DNA of 64,000 nucleotides, taken from positions 78,860 to 142,859 of the IMG/VR virus record IMGVR_UViG_3300043449_002292. One strand, written 5' to 3'. This document shows, piece after piece, positions 16,781-24,580 of the stretch (position 1 is the stretch's first letter; each line of letters starts with the position of its first letter). This DNA is from a virus. A program made the translations under genes and the position numbers. The notes beneath the pieces were generated by a model that saw nothing but the letters and a program-made list of their open reading frames with translations, ran no database searches and was not told where the DNA came from.

Positions 16781-18553
16781 TTATCTATCTACGAGAATAT
16801 GCTCAAGCAGCGATTTTAGCAGGATTCTCCTGCCATCTTGGATATCACCGCGTTCCCCTTTAACTATTCCCCAGTACATGTTTTTCATCTCCTGGTTCAG
16901 GTTTTTTGGAACGTAGCTATCGAATGATGACTTATCACCAGCCGCGATGAATCCACGCATCATGGTTCCTGAGATCTGCGTGGTTTCCGACCTTGGAACT
17001 GCGACCTGCTGGAACTTCTCCAGCACGGCAGGATCTTTGATCGTGCTCCTCATCTTGGCAGGGGAGTACTTGACTTTCGCATCCTCAACATCGGAGTAGA
17101 AGATGAAGCGACTGACGATGCCCTTCAGGTCTCGCATCTTGTTCACCGCAATATCGAGCGGTGACTCCTGGCTGATGATGAGCGTCGCGTTTGGAAAGTC
17201 CTTGTGAAACTGTGGCTCCAGCACCGACTTCCAGGCATCGATCATGACACCGGCTGGCAGCTCATCCCTTCCTGCGATCGATGTGATGATGAGAGCCTCG
17301 TCGCACTCACTCGCGACCCGACCGATCATCTTCCAGTGACCGTCATGAACCGGTTTACCCGCGAGGACGAAGATACCGACAGTGATCCCATTCCTGTCAC
17401 CGATCTCGACTCGCTTCATGATCCTCGTCTTCGTTGTCAGGAACAGGTCCTCCTGCCGCTGTATCAGCTCCTTCTTCCGGTGGAAGAGACGACCCAGCCT
17501 GTTCGAGATCGCCGCATCGAAGTAGCACTCGTTATGGATCCGCTCCAGCAAATCGTTCATCTCGGACTCCTTGATGTTACGATTCTGGGCTGGAGCAAAC
17601 TCAGCGACAATCTCATCCGCGATGGTGATGATCGAACTCCAGTAGGCCTGCTCGATCGGAGGCGTTTCCCGGAACTTATCTTTCACAGCTCCGCGGGTGG
17701 TCTCATCATGTTGGTCGGGGTTTAGGGCCTTGTAAAGAGCCCTCGTGGTCGATGTCCTCATCACGACGCCCTCGGCTGGGGACAGATCCGTCTCCGTCGA
17801 GAGAGAGGTCTTGAACTCCGAGAACACCTTGTAGATCACATCGATGATACGAAGGGGACGATCCGGTGAGCGATCGTTGTATGCATCGTTGAGTGAGCTG
17901 AACACTTCATTGAAACGACGCTCGATCGCCTTGTTCCTGATGCCCGCCCTGAAATCATTGATGCTGGAGAGCTTCCCGTCGAACATCACTGGATACGTTT
18001 TCACCCCTAGCAGCCGAGCGTATCGCTCCAGCATGTCATCATCATCGACAGGTGTCATGTTGCTGACGAGATGGGTTCCAGTGAGCTTGTAGTGGCATGG
18101 TCCGAAGAGCGTCAGGAAGATCCCATGCTTCTGGGGGTAATCACGGGTGATTGTCGCCTTGCGTTGCACGAACTCGAGGAAGAACTCGGTTCCCTGTGGA
18201 ATCTCCGCGGTCTGATGATGCATCCGCTCAAGCAGGGAATGAACGAGAGCATACTGCGCCGTTCCCGCCGAGTGCGCTCGGATCTCCTCCTCACGCTTTC
18301 CGAGTCCACGAATCTCACTTGGAAAGATCAGGTTACCCCTGTAGGCAACGTGCCAGTTCTTCGCGTAATCGTTCGGATCGAACTCGTTGTTGCGACGGAT
18401 GAGGGTAAGCTTCGTTCCGTCGATCTTCTCAACTATCCTGACGTTATCATCGAGAAACTGCCTTGCCTTGCGACGATCATTCTCACGCTCGCGTGGGGTA
18501 GCATCATCGCGGATCATGACCTTCCTAAGGTCCTTGATGGAGATGTCGGCCAT
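16781..18553 (-). CDS. Two-domain enzyme: ligase-type covalent nucleotidyltransferase fused to an NMNAT/cytidylyltransferase-type domain
   Basis: A 590-aa protein. N-terminal half: EKIDGTKL (K43, D45, G46) fits motif I of ATP-dependent DNA/RNA ligases and capping enzymes, where the lysine carries AMP or GMP. YRG at 71-73, EFFLEFV (around E127) and AEGVVMRTS (E261-R266), then LYKALNP (K275), fit the following motifs Ia, III, IV and V. C-terminal half: GIFVLAGKPVHDGHWKMI carries an HxGH motif (H403/H406), and QISGTMMRGF (527-535) matches the ISxTxxR motif of nucleotidylyltransferases such as NMNAT; RFIFYSD lies between. Known: HxGH enzymes move a nucleotidyl group onto phosphates (NMN, pantetheine-P and others); KxDG enzymes form enzyme-nucleotide adducts. 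I know of no characterised protein with this pairing. It starts four bases after the putative pol-beta-type nucleotidyltransferase. RNA repair, NAD-linked chemistry or end-joining are possible; the substrate is unknown. Confidence 0.75.
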   Translation of the reverse strand: MADISIKDLRKVMIRDDATPRERENDRRKARQFLDDNVRIVEKIDGTKLTLIRRNNEFDPNDYAKNWHVAYRGNLIFPSEIRGLGKREEEIRAHSAGTAQYALVHSLLERMHHQTAEIPQGTEFFLEFVQRKATITRDYPQKHGIFLTLFGPCHYKLTGTHLVSNMTPVDDDDMLERYARLLGVKTYPVMFDGKLSSINDFRAGIRNKAIERRFNEVFSSLNDAYNDRSPDRPLRIIDVIYKVFSEFKTSLSTETDLSPAEGVVMRTSTTRALYKALNPDQHDETTRGAVKDKFRETPPIEQAYWSSIITIADEIVAEFAPAQNRNIKESEMNDLLERIHNECYFDAAISNRLGRLFHRKKELIQRQEDLFLTTKTRIMKRVEIGDRNGITVGIFVLAGKPVHDGHWKMIGRVASECDEALIITSIAGRDELPAGVMIDAWKSVLEPQFHKDFPNATLIISQESPLDIAVNKMRDLKGIVSRFIFYSDVEDAKVKYSPAKMRSTIKDPAVLEKFQQVAVPRSETTQISGTMMRGFIAAGDKSSFDSYVPKNLNQEMKNMYWGIVKGERGDIQDGRRILLKSLLEHILVDR

Positions 18554-18557
18554 CAGA

Positions 18558-20087
18558 TCACCCCAGCATCATGTTAACAAGACGATTGATCCGACGGCGA
18601 GTCGACTCATCGACCCCAACGTCTTCTGTGTCCTCGATGAACCCCTTCTGTCCGCGCACCGTGTACTTATCATAGAACTCTTTCTTCATCGCCTCCACAT
18701 CCATCGTTGATGCATCAGCGTCAGGCAGGGCATTCTTGAAAGTTTCGATGATAGCTTCCTTCACACTCTTATCCTCTTGTGGGTCGGTGGCTGATATCTT
18801 CTGGGCACGGCGTCCGTAGAGCCTGATCACCAGCTCCTCGTATACTTTGACGATCTCAGGAGGTGAGAACCTCTCCTTCATCAGGTCAAGAATACCAACG
18901 AAGGACTGGAAGTCCTCCAATTCCCTCTCTGTGGGCTCCGACTCGCTCCCGAACAGTGACTTAAAGATCTGCTTGACGATCCGAATCGCACCAGAGCGCT
19001 CGGATCGTTTGAGGTACTTGTACACCTCATCACCATTATAAGTCCAGTCAAGCTTTTTGTATCGTTCCCCTAGTCCAGTTACAAGATCCACTGACAGCAG
19101 GGAACGTAAGCGGACAGGTCTCATTGAAGCGGCCTTGATCTCACGCTTCACCTGCGTGAGAGCCTGTGCGTATGCAGACTCAGGTTTCTTCTTGGGGAAG
19201 TCCCTGAGGATCTTTTTCATCTCCTCCTGCGCGCGGGCCTCGATCTCCTCATCGGTCGGGGACACAAAATCAGGATCCTTCGTCATGCTGATCCCAGGAT
19301 CCTCAGCGGTCGCTGACGGTGTCGCAAGACGCGCGTTGATCGGCATGGGCGACCTGATGGTGGCGATCGACATCAGGATCATCTTGTGGGCGAGTCCCTT
19401 GACGCCAGCCTCGATATCACGCCATGATGATGAGTGCGAGAATCGTGCCCACTCGGAGGGCTTCCCACCTTCATACTCCGATGATTCGAAATCGATCTGG
19501 AAGAAGGTATCACCCTCACCCGGAGAAGCCGCAGGATCCCAGGTGTAGGCGAAGAGAGCATTCATCTGATCCGTGCCGGGAGAGTGCTTATTATGCCCGA
19601 TGTACGCGATGCGATCCGTGAGCGACTGATCCTCAAGGCGTGTGAGGGTTGCGAAGAGCTCCTCCGCCCTCTCCTCCGGGATCGTGAGGTCGATATCGCC
19701 CACCGTGGGCTTGAACTTGATGAACCTCTCATCGGGCATCTTCTCGCGTGGAGCGAAGAGGTGGGCGGAGGAGCCGTTGAACGCGAAGCCCGTCCCGAGG
19801 ATCTCATCGCGGGTTTCAGGATCCCAGAGCGGATGACCATGATCACGTTTGAAACGATCGTCGAGCGCCACGAGCGCCTTGATCACCTCACGTCGGAAGT
19901 CCTCCCTCGTGATGCGACCGCCCTTCAGATCGATCTTCTCGGCATAAGCTTCCTTACCACGAAAGGTCTTCACCCGCTCTGGGCTGATGACTCGACCTGT
20001 CTCCGGATCACGAACGAGAGCTCGGGTGTTGCCACCCTCGACAAGCCCATCATACGATCCAAAGATAAAATTGGCGATGCTGAACAT
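18558..20087 (-). CDS. Putative polymerase-beta-fold nucleotidyltransferase
   Basis: A 509-aa protein. Seen: GTGFAFNGSSAHLFAP (GSS at 105-107), then VGDIDLTIPEE (D131, D133) and FFQIDFESSEY (D199), an arrangement matching the G-S ... D-x-D ... D signature of the polymerase-beta nucleotidyltransferase superfamily (CCA-adding enzymes, MNT, aminoglycoside adenylyltransferases). The gap between GSS and DxD is longer than usual. A second half rich in charged helices follows, with SLLSVDLVTGLGERYKKLDW and RAQKISATDPQED, unrecognised. It is the first gene of the accessory cassette, with a 16-bp hairpin at 20123-20169 upstream, and is followed four bases later by the ligase/adenylyltransferase fusion. 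Function and substrate unknown; the fold call is a motif inference. Confidence 0.6.
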   Translation of the reverse strand: MFSIANFIFGSYDGLVEGGNTRALVRDPETGRVISPERVKTFRGKEAYAEKIDLKGGRITREDFRREVIKALVALDDRFKRDHGHPLWDPETRDEILGTGFAFNGSSAHLFAPREKMPDERFIKFKPTVGDIDLTIPEERAEELFATLTRLEDQSLTDRIAYIGHNKHSPGTDQMNALFAYTWDPAASPGEGDTFFQIDFESSEYEGGKPSEWARFSHSSSWRDIEAGVKGLAHKMILMSIATIRSPMPINARLATPSATAEDPGISMTKDPDFVSPTDEEIEARAQEEMKKILRDFPKKKPESAYAQALTQVKREIKAASMRPVRLRSLLSVDLVTGLGERYKKLDWTYNGDEVYKYLKRSERSGAIRIVKQIFKSLFGSESEPTERELEDFQSFVGILDLMKERFSPPEIVKVYEELVIRLYGRRAQKISATDPQEDKSVKEAIIETFKNALPDADASTMDVEAMKKEFYDKYTVRGQKGFIEDTEDVGVDESTRRRINRLVNMMLG

Positions 20088-20122
20088 TTAGCCTTCGCTT
20101 CTCCGTATGAATACATATAGCG

Positions 20123-20169
20123 CTCAACGGCAAGCAGGTCATCATCTACTGAGCCCGCTTACCGTTGAG
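20123..20169 (-). terminator. Long stem-loop between the 156-aa gene and the accessory cassette
   Basis: On the minus strand CTCAACGGTAAGCGGG (20169-20154) pairs over all 16 positions, two of them G-T wobbles, with CCTGCTTGCCGTTGAG (20138-20123), leaving a 15-base loop. No T tract follows; the next sequence is CGCTATATGTATTC. It may attenuate transcription into the cassette or protect RNA ends. The AT-rich TATATGTAT just below could be a promoter element for the cassette. Confidence 0.5.
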
Positions 20170-20192
20170 TTGTATCTCTGAGCCGAGCTGTA

Positions 20193-20663
20193 TCAGTTGC
20201 CTGCGAAGACTAGTGATCCGCTGCTCGTGAGAACGCAGAAGTTCAGACCATCAGAGATGAGGGAGACAGAGCTGCCTACCACAGTCTCAAGGCTTACCTT
20301 GCTGCCCTTGCTGTTGGGACTTGCGACTATGAACTTTCCAAGATTCGCAGCGGCAGTTCCCGTGAGAAAGTGCTGCTGACCTGCAGATCCTGCAGTTCTG
20401 AAGACGATCACACCGCCTGGGATCGTGGACGGTGCGGGTAGATACACGCCGGCCGCGGTAGCGTTATTGATGGTGTAAACCCCTGGATAGGTTATCGAAC
20501 CTGACGCGGCGACCACCTGCGCTGTCGAATACGGCGTGTTCGTCATTGAAACATCGCTGTTGAAAGTTGCTGTTGAGTTGAAGCTTGACGACACCTGAAC
20601 CGTTAGTCCAGTTCCTGAGGATGAATCGACAGTGCCACGTCCATCTATTGTTGTGCTTGCCAT
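20193..20663 (-). CDS. Small beta-rich virion protein of unknown function (possible capsid decoration)
   Basis: A 156-aa protein rich in Ser, Thr, Gly, Val and Ala, with STTIDGRGTVDSSSGTGL near the start, a middle PGVYTINNATAAGVYLPAP and a strand-rich end with SLISDGLNFCVLTSSGSLVF. There is no signal peptide or membrane helix. Repeated short beta strands of this type are common in head decoration proteins, fibres and their attachment parts. It is the first gene after the major capsid gene and its terminator, so it can be expressed separately from it. The decoration role is inferred from position and composition. Strong SD AAAGGAGA precedes the ATG. Confidence 0.55.
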   Translation of the reverse strand: MASTTIDGRGTVDSSSGTGLTVQVSSSFNSTATFNSDVSMTNTPYSTAQVVAASGSITYPGVYTINNATAAGVYLPAPSTIPGGVIVFRTAGSAGQQHFLTGTAAANLGKFIVASPNSKGSKVSLETVVGSSVSLISDGLNFCVLTSSGSLVFAGN

Positions 20664-20694
20664 TTTGAAAATCTCCTTTATTTGGACCTAACGC

Positions 20695-20722
20695 CGTCGA
20701 TCGACGACACATTCTAAATATA
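20695..20722 (-). promoter_or_regulatory. Candidate promoter/operator downstream of the capsid terminator
   Basis: Between the capsid terminator and the 156-aa gene the minus strand reads GTATATTTAG (TATATTTA at 20722-20715), followed by a perfect palindrome CGTCGATCGACG (20706-20695). An AT-rich -10-like element between a terminator and a gene is a reasonable promoter site. It differs from the T4 late consensus TATAAATA, so the assignment is tentative. Confidence 0.3.
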
Positions 20723-20733
20723 CTTCGAAAACT

Positions 20734-20761
20734 AAAATGGCCACCTCTTTCGAGGTGGCCA
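20734..20761 (-). terminator. Intrinsic terminator after the major capsid gene
   Basis: On the minus strand TGGCCACCTC (20761-20752), loop GAAA, then GAGGTGGCCA (20747-20738) is a 10-bp perfect stem with a GNRA-type tetraloop, followed by TTTTAGTTTT. It lies 27 bases after the capsid gene stop and is a classical rho-independent terminator. Confidence 0.9.
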
Positions 20762-20788
20762 CCCTAGTTCACCCTATCGGCTAGAACA

Positions 20789-22708
20789 TCAGATGATGTT
20801 CATGTCGAGGCAGGTGACCGTTCCGTAGAAGTCGGAGCGGACCATCTTCTTGCCGTAGCGGGTCATGACACCCTTACGCGGCGTGAAGTCCTCGGGAGCG
20901 AAGATCGTCGGGGTGACGATGAGCGGGACGTAAGGAGCGTAGACGTAGCCAGTCTCCAGGTAGCTGCCGCCCTTGAAGCCGACGAGAATCTTGTTCCTGG
21001 GGAAGTAAGGATCCTTGTAGACCGTGAAGCGGTTGCTGAGGGTGCCGACCTTCTCCGCGCCGATCGAGAACGGGGCGCCGACCTGACCGGAACCGTCGAT
21101 GCTGTAGCTCGGGCGGTAGTAGGTCGAGGCCTCGAGGATCGTCGCGACGTCCGGGCCGACAACGATGAAGTTGGCGGAGCCGCGGAGGGTCTTGCGGTGG
21201 ATCTCGTTACCGACGTCGATGATCGTCTCGGTGAGGGTCTCATACCACTCACGGACCGTGCCGGTGAAGTTCGGGCCCGGAGCGGTGGTGGAGGCGCGGC
21301 TGATCTCAGCGCCGGTGGTCTTGTTGACGAACCTGCCCGGGGCGCGTGACCAGAAGTAGTTCGCACCCGACGCCTGCGTGAGCAGGTCGTTCAGGATCTC
21401 ACGATCGAGCTCGAGGGCGATCTGCTCGGAGAGGATCTGGGTGAGCTCAACCTCAGCGTCGATGCTGTGGTAAGCGTTCAGGTCCTGCGCGAGCTCCGGA
21501 GACCAGCGAGCGCGGAGCTTGCGGGTCGTCGCGGTGACGGCGATGGACTCGATCTTGATGTCGATCTCGGGGATGACCGGGGAGGGGGTCGTGCCGAAGT
21601 TCGACTCGAAGACCGGGATGGTCACGGTGGAGCCAGTGGTGCTCTCAACGTCGAGCGCCGAGTTCAGCGGGTAGCTGATCTTGAGCGAGCTCGCGTAGCC
21701 ACCATCGGTGTCGAGCTTCGGAAGAAGGTTCGAGGCCGAGATGACGCAGAGCATGTGGGTTCCGGACAGCGGGGTCGCGGTGAACACCTTCGAGCTGTTG
21801 TTCCAAGTTCCAACCTGGTTGAGACGACGGATGTTGAGGACGCTGTTACCACCCTGGAAGGTCTCGCCCGGGATCAGGAGACCCGGGACGGTGCCAGTCG
21901 TGAAGATCGCGAAGTCCTTAACGAGCGACTGGTCGGAACCAGTGAGCTGTCCGAGATCGACAACGAGGAACTTGAAGAAGGCATCGCCGTCGGCAAGACC
22001 AGCGGGCTTCGGTGAGCTCTCGATGAGGCTGGTGACCTGCGGATCGAATCCGAGGAGGCGACCATCGGTTCCTGTGGCGTGGAGGTTCGCACGGGCCGTG
22101 AAGGCACCGGCGCCGCTGTAACCACCGGAGGCAACGATCTGAGCGGCGTTCAGCACGAAGTCGGCGTGAACGCGGCTGTAACCGGCGCCGGCGAGATCAT
22201 ACATACCACCGGTCGCAAGAGAGCCGCTCTGGACGCCCTTACCAACAGGGTTGTTGTAGATCGACTGACCGACGGTGTAGGTCGACTTGGTGGAAGCCGT
22301 TCCAGCTCCGTCAACGCCAGCATCACCACCGCGGTTGGTGCCGTAGGTGTAATCCAGGTAGAAGAGGAGACCGGAGGGGAGGCTCATCGGCTGGATCGAG
22401 ACGAGCTCGTTCGCCACGAGGCCGCCGAAGACGCGGCGGACGATGGGGAACGCGATGTTCGAGAAGCCGCGGATGTCGCTGCCGCCTGAGGAGAGAGAGC
22501 CACCGCCGCTGGAGAGAGCGTTGCTCTCGCGGAGGAGGTTGGCGGTCTGGTTCTCGAGGAGGCGAGCCATGTTCTCGCGATTGACTCCATCGAGGCCACG
22601 AAGCAGGCCGGTGCGGCCCCACTTCTCGACGAGGCGGCTGTTCTCCGCCCCGACGTCACGCCCGCGGATGCCTTCCGAGAGCTGCTCTAGTGTAAAAGAC
22701 TTAGACAT
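20789..22708 (-). CDS. gp23: Major capsid protein (gp23-like)
   Basis: A 639-aa HK97-fold capsid subunit (T4 gp23 is 521 aa). Seen: the leader MSKSFTLEQLSEGIRG; NMARLLENQTANLLRESNAL, where T4 homologues have the protease cleavage region; then FSNIAFPIVRRVFGGLVANE, LVSIQPMSLPSGLLFYLDY, RWSPELAQDLNAYHSIDAEV, EQIALELDREILNDLL, and the C-terminal part with YKDPYFPRNKILVGFKGGS and PRKGVMTRYGKKMV. These are the strongest landmarks of the T4 capsid family. L59-R60-E61 fits the [L/I]-x-E rule of the gp21 protease, suggesting a mature N-terminus near S62, close to the E65 site of T4 gp23. A strong terminator follows. No gp24-like vertex paralogue is in the window. Confidence 0.96.
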   Translation of the reverse strand: MSKSFTLEQLSEGIRGRDVGAENSRLVEKWGRTGLLRGLDGVNRENMARLLENQTANLLRESNALSSGGGSLSSGGSDIRGFSNIAFPIVRRVFGGLVANELVSIQPMSLPSGLLFYLDYTYGTNRGGDAGVDGAGTASTKSTYTVGQSIYNNPVGKGVQSGSLATGGMYDLAGAGYSRVHADFVLNAAQIVASGGYSGAGAFTARANLHATGTDGRLLGFDPQVTSLIESSPKPAGLADGDAFFKFLVVDLGQLTGSDQSLVKDFAIFTTGTVPGLLIPGETFQGGNSVLNIRRLNQVGTWNNSSKVFTATPLSGTHMLCVISASNLLPKLDTDGGYASSLKISYPLNSALDVESTTGSTVTIPVFESNFGTTPSPVIPEIDIKIESIAVTATTRKLRARWSPELAQDLNAYHSIDAEVELTQILSEQIALELDREILNDLLTQASGANYFWSRAPGRFVNKTTGAEISRASTTAPGPNFTGTVREWYETLTETIIDVGNEIHRKTLRGSANFIVVGPDVATILEASTYYRPSYSIDGSGQVGAPFSIGAEKVGTLSNRFTVYKDPYFPRNKILVGFKGGSYLETGYVYAPYVPLIVTPTIFAPEDFTPRKGVMTRYGKKMVRSDFYGTVTCLDMNII

Positions 22709-22764
22709 TTTGTTTACTCCAATTTGGAAAATTTGTTAGAAAAACCGATTAAACCAACGGGCAA

Positions 22765-24546
22765 TCACTTACCCGACTTGATACCTGCGAGGATTGCCCA
22801 GCGATCCACCTCGACGGATTCATTCAGGCTAGCAGCGGGGCTAGCTGACCGCGTCGATCTGGAGGACGAACCAAGGATCCGACCCTCAGTCATCGTGCCT
22901 GACTTCGACTTGAGGGACTCAGTCAGGCTGGTGTAGAGAAGCTTCGCCTCCCGCACCGACTTCGCAGCATCGAGCGACTCAACGATCGCCCTCTGCTGAC
23001 GTGGGGTGAGGTCCCGGTTCTGCATCAGCTTATTGACATAGAGAAGCTTCGCATTGAACAGGTTGACCTCCTCGAGCTGCTCGCGTAGTGTGGAAACAGC
23101 GCGCTCAGACTCAGCGAGCTTAGCCTTGAGAGCACGATTCGTGCGTGCCTCCTCGACCCTGGCCTCTCGCTCTTCCTTCGCGGCGTCGGTTGCCTTCTTG
23201 GCAACTTCGAGCGCCTTGCGGGCGGTCTTCTCGGCCTCACCGAGCTGATTCAGCTCGTCGGGAAGGCCTTCGACGGAACCACCACCAAAATTACCGGGCA
23301 TCGCGTCCTTGATGCCCTTCGCGTTCTTGCCCTTGGAGCTCTTCGCCTCACGAAGGCGACGGAGCTCACGGCGGAGCATGGACTCATCGACGTGGAAGAC
23401 GTTCTCGTTCTGCTCGGCAGCATCGACATCAGCGATCTCCTCGAGCTCATCCTCATCCTCGTCGTACATCTCTTCGAGATCGGTGTCGTCATCCTCCTCG
23501 AGCTCGTCGTACTCCTCCTCGAGGTCGTCATCATACTCGTCCATGTCGTACTCCTCAAGGTCGTCATCATACTCGTCCATGTCGTACTCTGACGGAGCGG
23601 GCGGCTCCGGAGCGGGTTCAGGAGCTGCAGGAGCACCAGCACCGGTGTCAGCAACGTCAACTGGCATCTCTTCGCCAGCAGCAGCGGCATCCTCCTCACC
23701 GAGATCAACGCTGAAGCTCATCGCCTTCAGCTTCTCCTTCACCGTATCATCGAGACCCTCGAGATCCATGGGCTCGAAAACAAGCTTCGCCTCACGACGA
23801 AGACCACGATTGGATCTTCCCTCCATTTCCTCCAGGAGGCGACGGAACCTCGCGTTTGTTGACATATGCTTCATCTCCTTAACTATGTTGTTGAACTTTT
23901 GCCTGGTCTCAGGACTACCACCATTAGATATCACCTGATCCCTGAAATCATGCATGTTTTTCAGCAGAATTGAATAGGCTGCGCGGAAGTTTGATCCCTC
24001 CGTCAGCGGTAACGTTCTCGAGACTCTCTTGAGAGCCTCAAACTGACGACGAATCTGGCCGATCGATACCCTGTCACGACGACGCTCACCGAGTATCATG
24101 TCGGCAAGAGCTCCGAGGCTCTCCTTGTTGAGAGACACCTCAACGTCGTCACCTTCAGCAGCGTCAGCTTCCGTGGAGGCCGATGCCTCGCCGTGCTTGT
24201 CAACGCGAACGTTGATCTTCACCTCGGTTCCTGAGGCGGTCTTCGTTGTGACAGTGTGCGTGACCTCCTCGTCGGGATCAGGAGCCGGTGCGCCAGCAGA
24301 CGTGTCCATACCCGTCATAGGTGCAGCTGACGTTGCATCCATCGTTCCGTCGTCTGGTAGCGGCTCAAGATCGAGGTTCGGAGCTTCCTCACCGGTCTCC
24401 TCGTCCTGTTCAGCAAGCATCTGGCGTTCGACCATCCGACGGATCTGCGGTGAGATCGACTCAATGATCTTATTTCTCGCGTTTCTCTCAGCCATCTCCT
24501 TCAGAGCTTTGGCATCAGAAATCGCTTCGTCATACAGGTTCGGCAT
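22765..24546 (-). CDS. gp22: Prohead core scaffold protein (gp22-like) with acidic tandem repeat
   Basis: A 593-aa acidic, helical protein directly ahead of the capsid gene. Seen: an N-terminal amphipathic region with RNKIIESISPQIRRMVERQM; a Pro/Ala-rich acidic stretch; GEEMPVDVADTG; an extreme acidic block at 319-371 with a 12-residue unit EYDMDEYDDDLE repeated twice; a coiled-coil-like 430-495; and a C-terminal segment LFNAKLLYVNKLMQN plus LTPRQQRAIVESLDAAKSV. That last segment I recognise as typical of T4-like prohead core proteins. Scaffold proteins form the inner core of the prohead and are degraded by gp21 before packaging. T4 gp22 is 269 aa, so this one is more than twice as long and may also cover the job of the small acidic core proteins gp67/gp68 (inference). 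Confidence 0.75.
   Translation of the reverse strand: MPNLYDEAISDAKALKEMAERNARNKIIESISPQIRRMVERQMLAEQDEETGEEAPNLDLEPLPDDGTMDATSAAPMTGMDTSAGAPAPDPDEEVTHTVTTKTASGTEVKINVRVDKHGEASASTEADAAEGDDVEVSLNKESLGALADMILGERRRDRVSIGQIRRQFEALKRVSRTLPLTEGSNFRAAYSILLKNMHDFRDQVISNGGSPETRQKFNNIVKEMKHMSTNARFRRLLEEMEGRSNRGLRREAKLVFEPMDLEGLDDTVKEKLKAMSFSVDLGEEDAAAAGEEMPVDVADTGAGAPAAPEPAPEPPAPSEYDMDEYDDDLEEYDMDEYDDDLEEEYDELEEDDDTDLEEMYDEDEDELEEIADVDAAEQNENVFHVDESMLRRELRRLREAKSSKGKNAKGIKDAMPGNFGGGSVEGLPDELNQLGEAEKTARKALEVAKKATDAAKEEREARVEEARTNRALKAKLAESERAVSTLREQLEEVNLFNAKLLYVNKLMQNRDLTPRQQRAIVESLDAAKSVREAKLLYTSLTESLKSKSGTMTEGRILGSSSRSTRSASPAASLNESVEVDRWAILAGIKSGK
23523..23589 (-). repeat. 36-base tandem repeat in the scaffold gene
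   Basis: A 31-base block (beginning GGTCGTCATCATACTCGTCC on the plus strand) occurs at 23523-23553 and again at 23559-23589, a 36-base period encoding the repeated acidic unit of 12 residues. The near-identity at DNA level suggests a recent duplication or slippage event. Confidence 0.85.
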
Positions 24547-24580
24547 GTTGTATCCCTACGCTCAATTAACTATATCGTTC

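Noticed and set aside
23309-23938. Plus-strand 209-aa frame with long Ser runs over the scaffold gene
   Set aside because: The Ser runs are the antisense of the acidic Asp/Glu codons; no independent coding signal.
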